Shown: positions 18,193 to 21,069 of the stretch, one piece after another | How the letters are laid out: every line of letters starts with the position of its first letter | How positions within the stretch are numbered: the stretch's first letter is position 1 | Virus record (IMG/VR): IMGVR_UViG_3300042351_000223 | Location: 1-21,069 of that record | Strand: one strand, 5' to 3' | DNA: 21,069 nucleotides | DNA from: a virus | Translations under genes and position numbers: made by a program | The notes under the pieces: model-generated | Seen by the model: the letters and a program-made list of their open reading frames with translations, nothing else | Databases searched by the model: none | Told to the model about the DNA's origin: nothing

Positions 18193-20556
18193 TTAAGATA
18201 TTTCAACAATTCCTGCTGTTGCCGCGCCAGTTACTAAGGATGCACTCAATAGAGTTGGTTGACTTATGCTGAAGTCAGTTGCGCTAGTTGTTGCCCTTAG
18301 TGCATTACCAACAACAATATTGTTTCCTGCACCTGTGTAAACAATGGCGGTGCAATTATTTGGACTGTAAAAAGTGCTATTGTTAATTTGTTTATTAGCA
18401 ATTGAAAGGCCTGTCCAAGTAAGCAAATCAGTTGATGAATAAATTACTCCTGCACCACCTATTAAATATGATCCATTGACATAAGCCATCCTACGGACAG
18501 AAACATGATCACCTAAATTTTGAGTTGTAGCATTTACAAAAACATCAGGACTTGTTCCTGCTGTGTATGTAATTCCTGTATTGGCTTTAATAAAAATATT
18601 ATTGGAATTGAGCGTGTACATATTTCCAATGTTCAATGGATTCCCCAACCAAGTTAAACCATCGGTTGAATAATAAACTCCACCAGAACTATCAAAAGCC
18701 ATCCAGTATCCATTTGAATACTGAAGTGATTTATTCCCACCAACATAAGTGAATGGAGAAAATGATGCAGAGATGCGAGATACATAAGTCCAAGTTACAC
18801 CTTGGTCTGTTGACGATGCAATATAACCACCCGCAGATATTGCCAGTATCTTGCTTTGGGATGTAGTGCCGCTTGGAGTTATTGCACACACAACTCCATT
18901 GTCAGGAAATGGTCTACCTCTTTCAACAGTCTCTGTTGAAGTAGGCGTTTCAATAGTCATCAGGTATCCACTATTTGTACCCATGATAAAACCCGCATGA
19001 TTAGGTCTGTGACAAGCTGAATATACACTTCCTAAAGATGGGATATACCAAGCATAGGCCATACCTTGCCCAACAGCACCATTAGATGCTGATGTACCTC
19101 GTAGCCATGCTCCGTAATTCGTATCATTTTGAAATGTAGCCGCAAAAATCCAAGTCCCAGTAGATGGACTTGCGGCCATCGCGCCATGTCCATATTGATT
19201 TGGTGCAATTATTTGAGCATTCGCCAGTAAGAACGAGAGCGTATCGGTGTAGACACCATTAGATGCTACTGTTCCAATTTGCAAAGCACCATATGTACTA
19301 GCTGTTCCACCAGTAAGGTATGACATCATATAGTTATATGTTGAACCAATGCCACCTGTTCCATTTATCGTGTACCAATTAGAGCTTGATGTTGCGTAAG
19401 TTCCTGTGAAACTTTGCGAGTTTATTGAGACTCCATCTGATGATGACAGATATGGACTAGTAGCAGGATGCGTAAACATCCAAAACACTTTTCCTCCATT
19501 ACCAAAAGCATGAGGGAAAACTGAATTTGTTGGCCTACCTGATAGACCACTTAAATCATAAGCCGTGAAAGTTTTACCAAGATCAGTTGATGACCAAATT
19601 GCAGTAGTAGCACTAGCGTTTGGACTTGTGCTTGTATTTCCAATATACATTTTCCCCGCACTATCCATAGCAAAGCCATTGATTCCACTTGCGACTGAAG
19701 CTGTGATTGGCTTGAAAAAATATGGTGCTGTGAAAGTTGTGAAATTAGATGTATAGCAATATGCACCAGTTGATCCAAAAGCCCAATTAGTTCCGATAGT
19801 CAGCACAGCATTTATATCTGCGGCAATCGGAGTTGTAGCTGTTGACCAAGAAGTCGGGGTTGTAGCATACCAAATAACACCGCTAGTACCACCCGCAACA
19901 AATCTACTATTTCCAAATGTGATGCAATTCATATCACTTGTATTTGGAGCCGCGACTTGAGTCCACGATGTTAGGTTGGTGCTGTAATAAAGAAAGCCTA
20001 CGCTACCCCTGCCAACGACTACATAATTAGTTCCGTCAAAAGCAATATCAGTAATCGTTAAGCCGAATGGGAAGTTTTGTTTTGTCCAAGTAATTGCATC
20101 TGTACTTGTGATCACTAAACCATTTCCGTTCGTTGCATCAAATCCAACTGCGATGTAAGTGCTGTTTAAATAGTGAATATTATTGACTCGCAAATTCGGA
20201 TGCGTTGTTCCATTCACAGAGGTTATAAATTTATATTGTGCGGATGTGGTTGTTGATATTGATAGAGACTCACCCGCAACTAAAGTGATTGGACTATCCA
20301 ATAAATTTACTGACTCTTTAGGAGGATAAGCAGTATATGTGCTTGATACAGATGGATAGCCAGTTGTTCTATTCTGAACAATAGGATAAGTAACACCACC
20401 TGAAACCTTATTGATTGTTACTGTGTCATAAGTAGTAATCAGAGAAGATGCCAAGACAGATTTAACAACGGCTGTTCTTGCCGATGGTACTGTATAGATA
20501 TTTGTTGGTGTTCTTGAATTGTAGATTACAGATGTTGAGATTGGAGTTTGTGCCAT
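18193..20556 (-). CDS. Tail fibre/spike with beta-propeller (BNR/Asp-box) repeats
   Basis: A 787-aa protein. Residues 1-110 form a separate N-terminal domain rich in S/T/V that probably attaches it to the tail. From about 120 to 720 it has a repeated unit of the type GxxYVxVGxxGxIxxSTDxxxWT, at least seven times: near 148-158 (ITSTDAITWTK), 190-199, 229-238, 321-330 (SSTDLGKTF), 580-590 (ASSTDQGVTWT, a canonical Asp box), 628-636 (YYSTDGLTW) and 706-715 (YSSTDLLTW). This is a sialidase-like beta-propeller, expected to bind or trim host surface glycans. No sialidase catalytic arginine triad was checked. AAGGAT lies before ATG 20556. It is AT-rich. Confidence 0.75.
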   Translation of the reverse strand: MAQTPISTSVIYNSRTPTNIYTVPSARTAVVKSVLASSLITTYDTVTINKVSGGVTYPIVQNRTTGYPSVSSTYTAYPPKESVNLLDSPITLVAGESLSISTTTSAQYKFITSVNGTTHPNLRVNNIHYLNSTYIAVGFDATNGNGLVITSTDAITWTKQNFPFGLTITDIAFDGTNYVVVGRGSVGFLYYSTNLTSWTQVAAPNTSDMNCITFGNSRFVAGGTSGVIWYATTPTSWSTATTPIAADINAVLTIGTNWAFGSTGAYCYTSNFTTFTAPYFFKPITASVASGINGFAMDSAGKMYIGNTSTSPNASATTAIWSSTDLGKTFTAYDLSGLSGRPTNSVFPHAFGNGGKVFWMFTHPATSPYLSSSDGVSINSQSFTGTYATSSSNWYTINGTGGIGSTYNYMMSYLTGGTASTYGALQIGTVASNGVYTDTLSFLLANAQIIAPNQYGHGAMAASPSTGTWIFAATFQNDTNYGAWLRGTSASNGAVGQGMAYAWYIPSLGSVYSACHRPNHAGFIMGTNSGYLMTIETPTSTETVERGRPFPDNGVVCAITPSGTTSQSKILAISAGGYIASSTDQGVTWTYVSRISASFSPFTYVGGNKSLQYSNGYWMAFDSSGGVYYSTDGLTWLGNPLNIGNMYTLNSNNIFIKANTGITYTAGTSPDVFVNATTQNLGDHVSVRRMAYVNGSYLIGGAGVIYSSTDLLTWTGLSIANKQINNSTFYSPNNCTAIVYTGAGNNIVVGNALRATTSATDFSISQPTLLSASLVTGAATAGIVEIS

Positions 20557-20565
20557 GATTTATCC

Positions 20566-21069
20566 TTAACCCATGAAATAATAAAGAAGTGCATTGTCTT
20601 GTGGAATCTCTGGAACTGGAGGTGTGATCCATGTTGGAGCTACTCCTGCACCATTGCTTTGCAAATACTGTCCCGCTGTTCCAACTGTCGCTTGTTTAAC
20701 TAGCTTACCAGTTGTTCCATCAAACAGAACAATTGTATTTGTTTGTGAACTAGCCGCACCAGTTACAAAGTCACCCGCAGGAACATAAGCCAGTTGCCAT
20801 GCTGTTCCGTCATATACCTTCATTCTATTTACTGTGGTACTGAAGTAAAGCGCACCAGTAAGAATGGGGTTGCCATCATTATCAAGTGTCGGGTCTGAAG
20901 CCTTCGCGCCTAGCATCCTGTCATCAAACAAATCCCAAGATTCAGATGCAGATGTTGCGCTTGCTGTTGAGATACCCGCCTGAGTGGTAGCAATACCCGC
21001 TTGGGTCGTTGCAATCCCCGCTTGGGTTGTCGCTATACCCGCCTGAGTTGTTGCGGTTGTCGCGGCTGT
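20566..21069 (-). CDS. Fibre/collar protein, N-terminus beyond window
   Basis: An open frame running off the right edge (168 codons visible). The C-terminal part (residues numbered from the edge) ends PEIPQDNALLYYFMG and contains GALYFSTTVNRMKVYDGTAW and VGTAGQYLQSNGAGVAPTW, patterns common in tail-fibre and collar proteins. Upstream, the visible N-terminal side is built of a seven-residue repeat (TTQAGIA/S). A TTG at 20931 is only an internal codon, since the frame stays open before it. Its stop precedes the 787-aa fibre by nine bases. Confidence 0.7.
   Translation of the reverse strand, partial: TAATTATTQAGIATTQAGIATTQAGIATTQAGISTASATSASESWDLFDDRMLGAKASDPTLDNDGNPILTGALYFSTTVNRMKVYDGTAWQLAYVPAGDFVTGAASSQTNTIVLFDGTTGKLVKQATVGTAGQYLQSNGAGVAPTWITPPVPEIPQDNALLYYFMG
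20973..21056 (-). repeat. Four tandem 21-bp repeats (TTQAGIA heptads)
   Basis: Four copies in register (20973-20993, 20994-21014, 21015-21035, 21036-21056), each near TACCCGC.TG.GT.GT.GCAA on the plus strand and differing mostly at silent or wobble positions. They encode TTQAGIA/S in the fibre protein. A fifth, degenerate unit begins at 21057 and runs off the edge. Confidence 0.85.

Noticed and set aside
20973-21056. Tandem repeats as a possible CRISPR array
   Set aside because: Units are contiguous 21-mers without spacers and encode an in-frame protein repeat.

Overview
The window is a densely packed piece of a tailed double-stranded DNA phage genome. The host is Gram-negative: there is a nested Rz/Rz1 spanin pair, a GH19 endolysin and two lipoproteins. 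From remembered protein similarity I would guess a freshwater betaproteobacterial (Burkholderiales-like) host; that is inference. I see no rRNA, tRNA, integrase, IS element or CRISPR array. Almost every gap is filled, many genes join by ATGA-type stop/start overlaps, and about ten real genes are shorter than 60 codons.

Layout by region. (1) 1-9684, minus strand, read right to left. It starts with a Cro-like regulator (9684) and a DUF1376 replication protein. A run of small proteins follows, then a nin-like recombination block (PD-(D/E)XK nuclease, NinB, RHH protein, YbcO-like HNH nuclease). Next is a five-gene DNA-hypermodification cassette (4347-765), then a Q-like late regulator and an HNH endonuclease. 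The next gene, cut by the window edge, is probably terminase. The order is lambda-like: replication, nin region, Q, packaging. (2) 9685-9886, a divergent control region. (3) 9887-14705, plus strand: small early genes, DUF932, ERF annealing protein, YqaJ exonuclease, an SSB-like protein and a winged-helix protein. Three of these genes carry the same hairpin-plus-GGTCTTTTAAAAGGAA leader. (4) 14695-21069, minus strand, convergent with region 3: the end of the late operon, with a fibre protein with 7-residue repeats, a beta-propeller tail fibre, holin, membrane proteins, spanins and endolysin.

The main discovery candidate is 765-4347. A ParB-fold protein, a short nucleotidyltransferase, a fused HAD phosphatase/APH-type kinase, a TET-associated glycosyltransferase and a TET/JBP dioxygenase are tightly coupled behind their own predicted promoter. 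TET/JBP plus this glycosyltransferase is a recognised base-hydroxylation and glycosylation pair. The kinase/phosphatase fusion plus nucleotidyltransferase looks like a donor-activation module of the capsule, AmgK-MurU or heptose type. I infer that the phage makes its own activated donor and puts it on a hydroxymethylated base. No DNA methyltransferase lies in the window, so the base (5-methylcytosine or thymine) is open.
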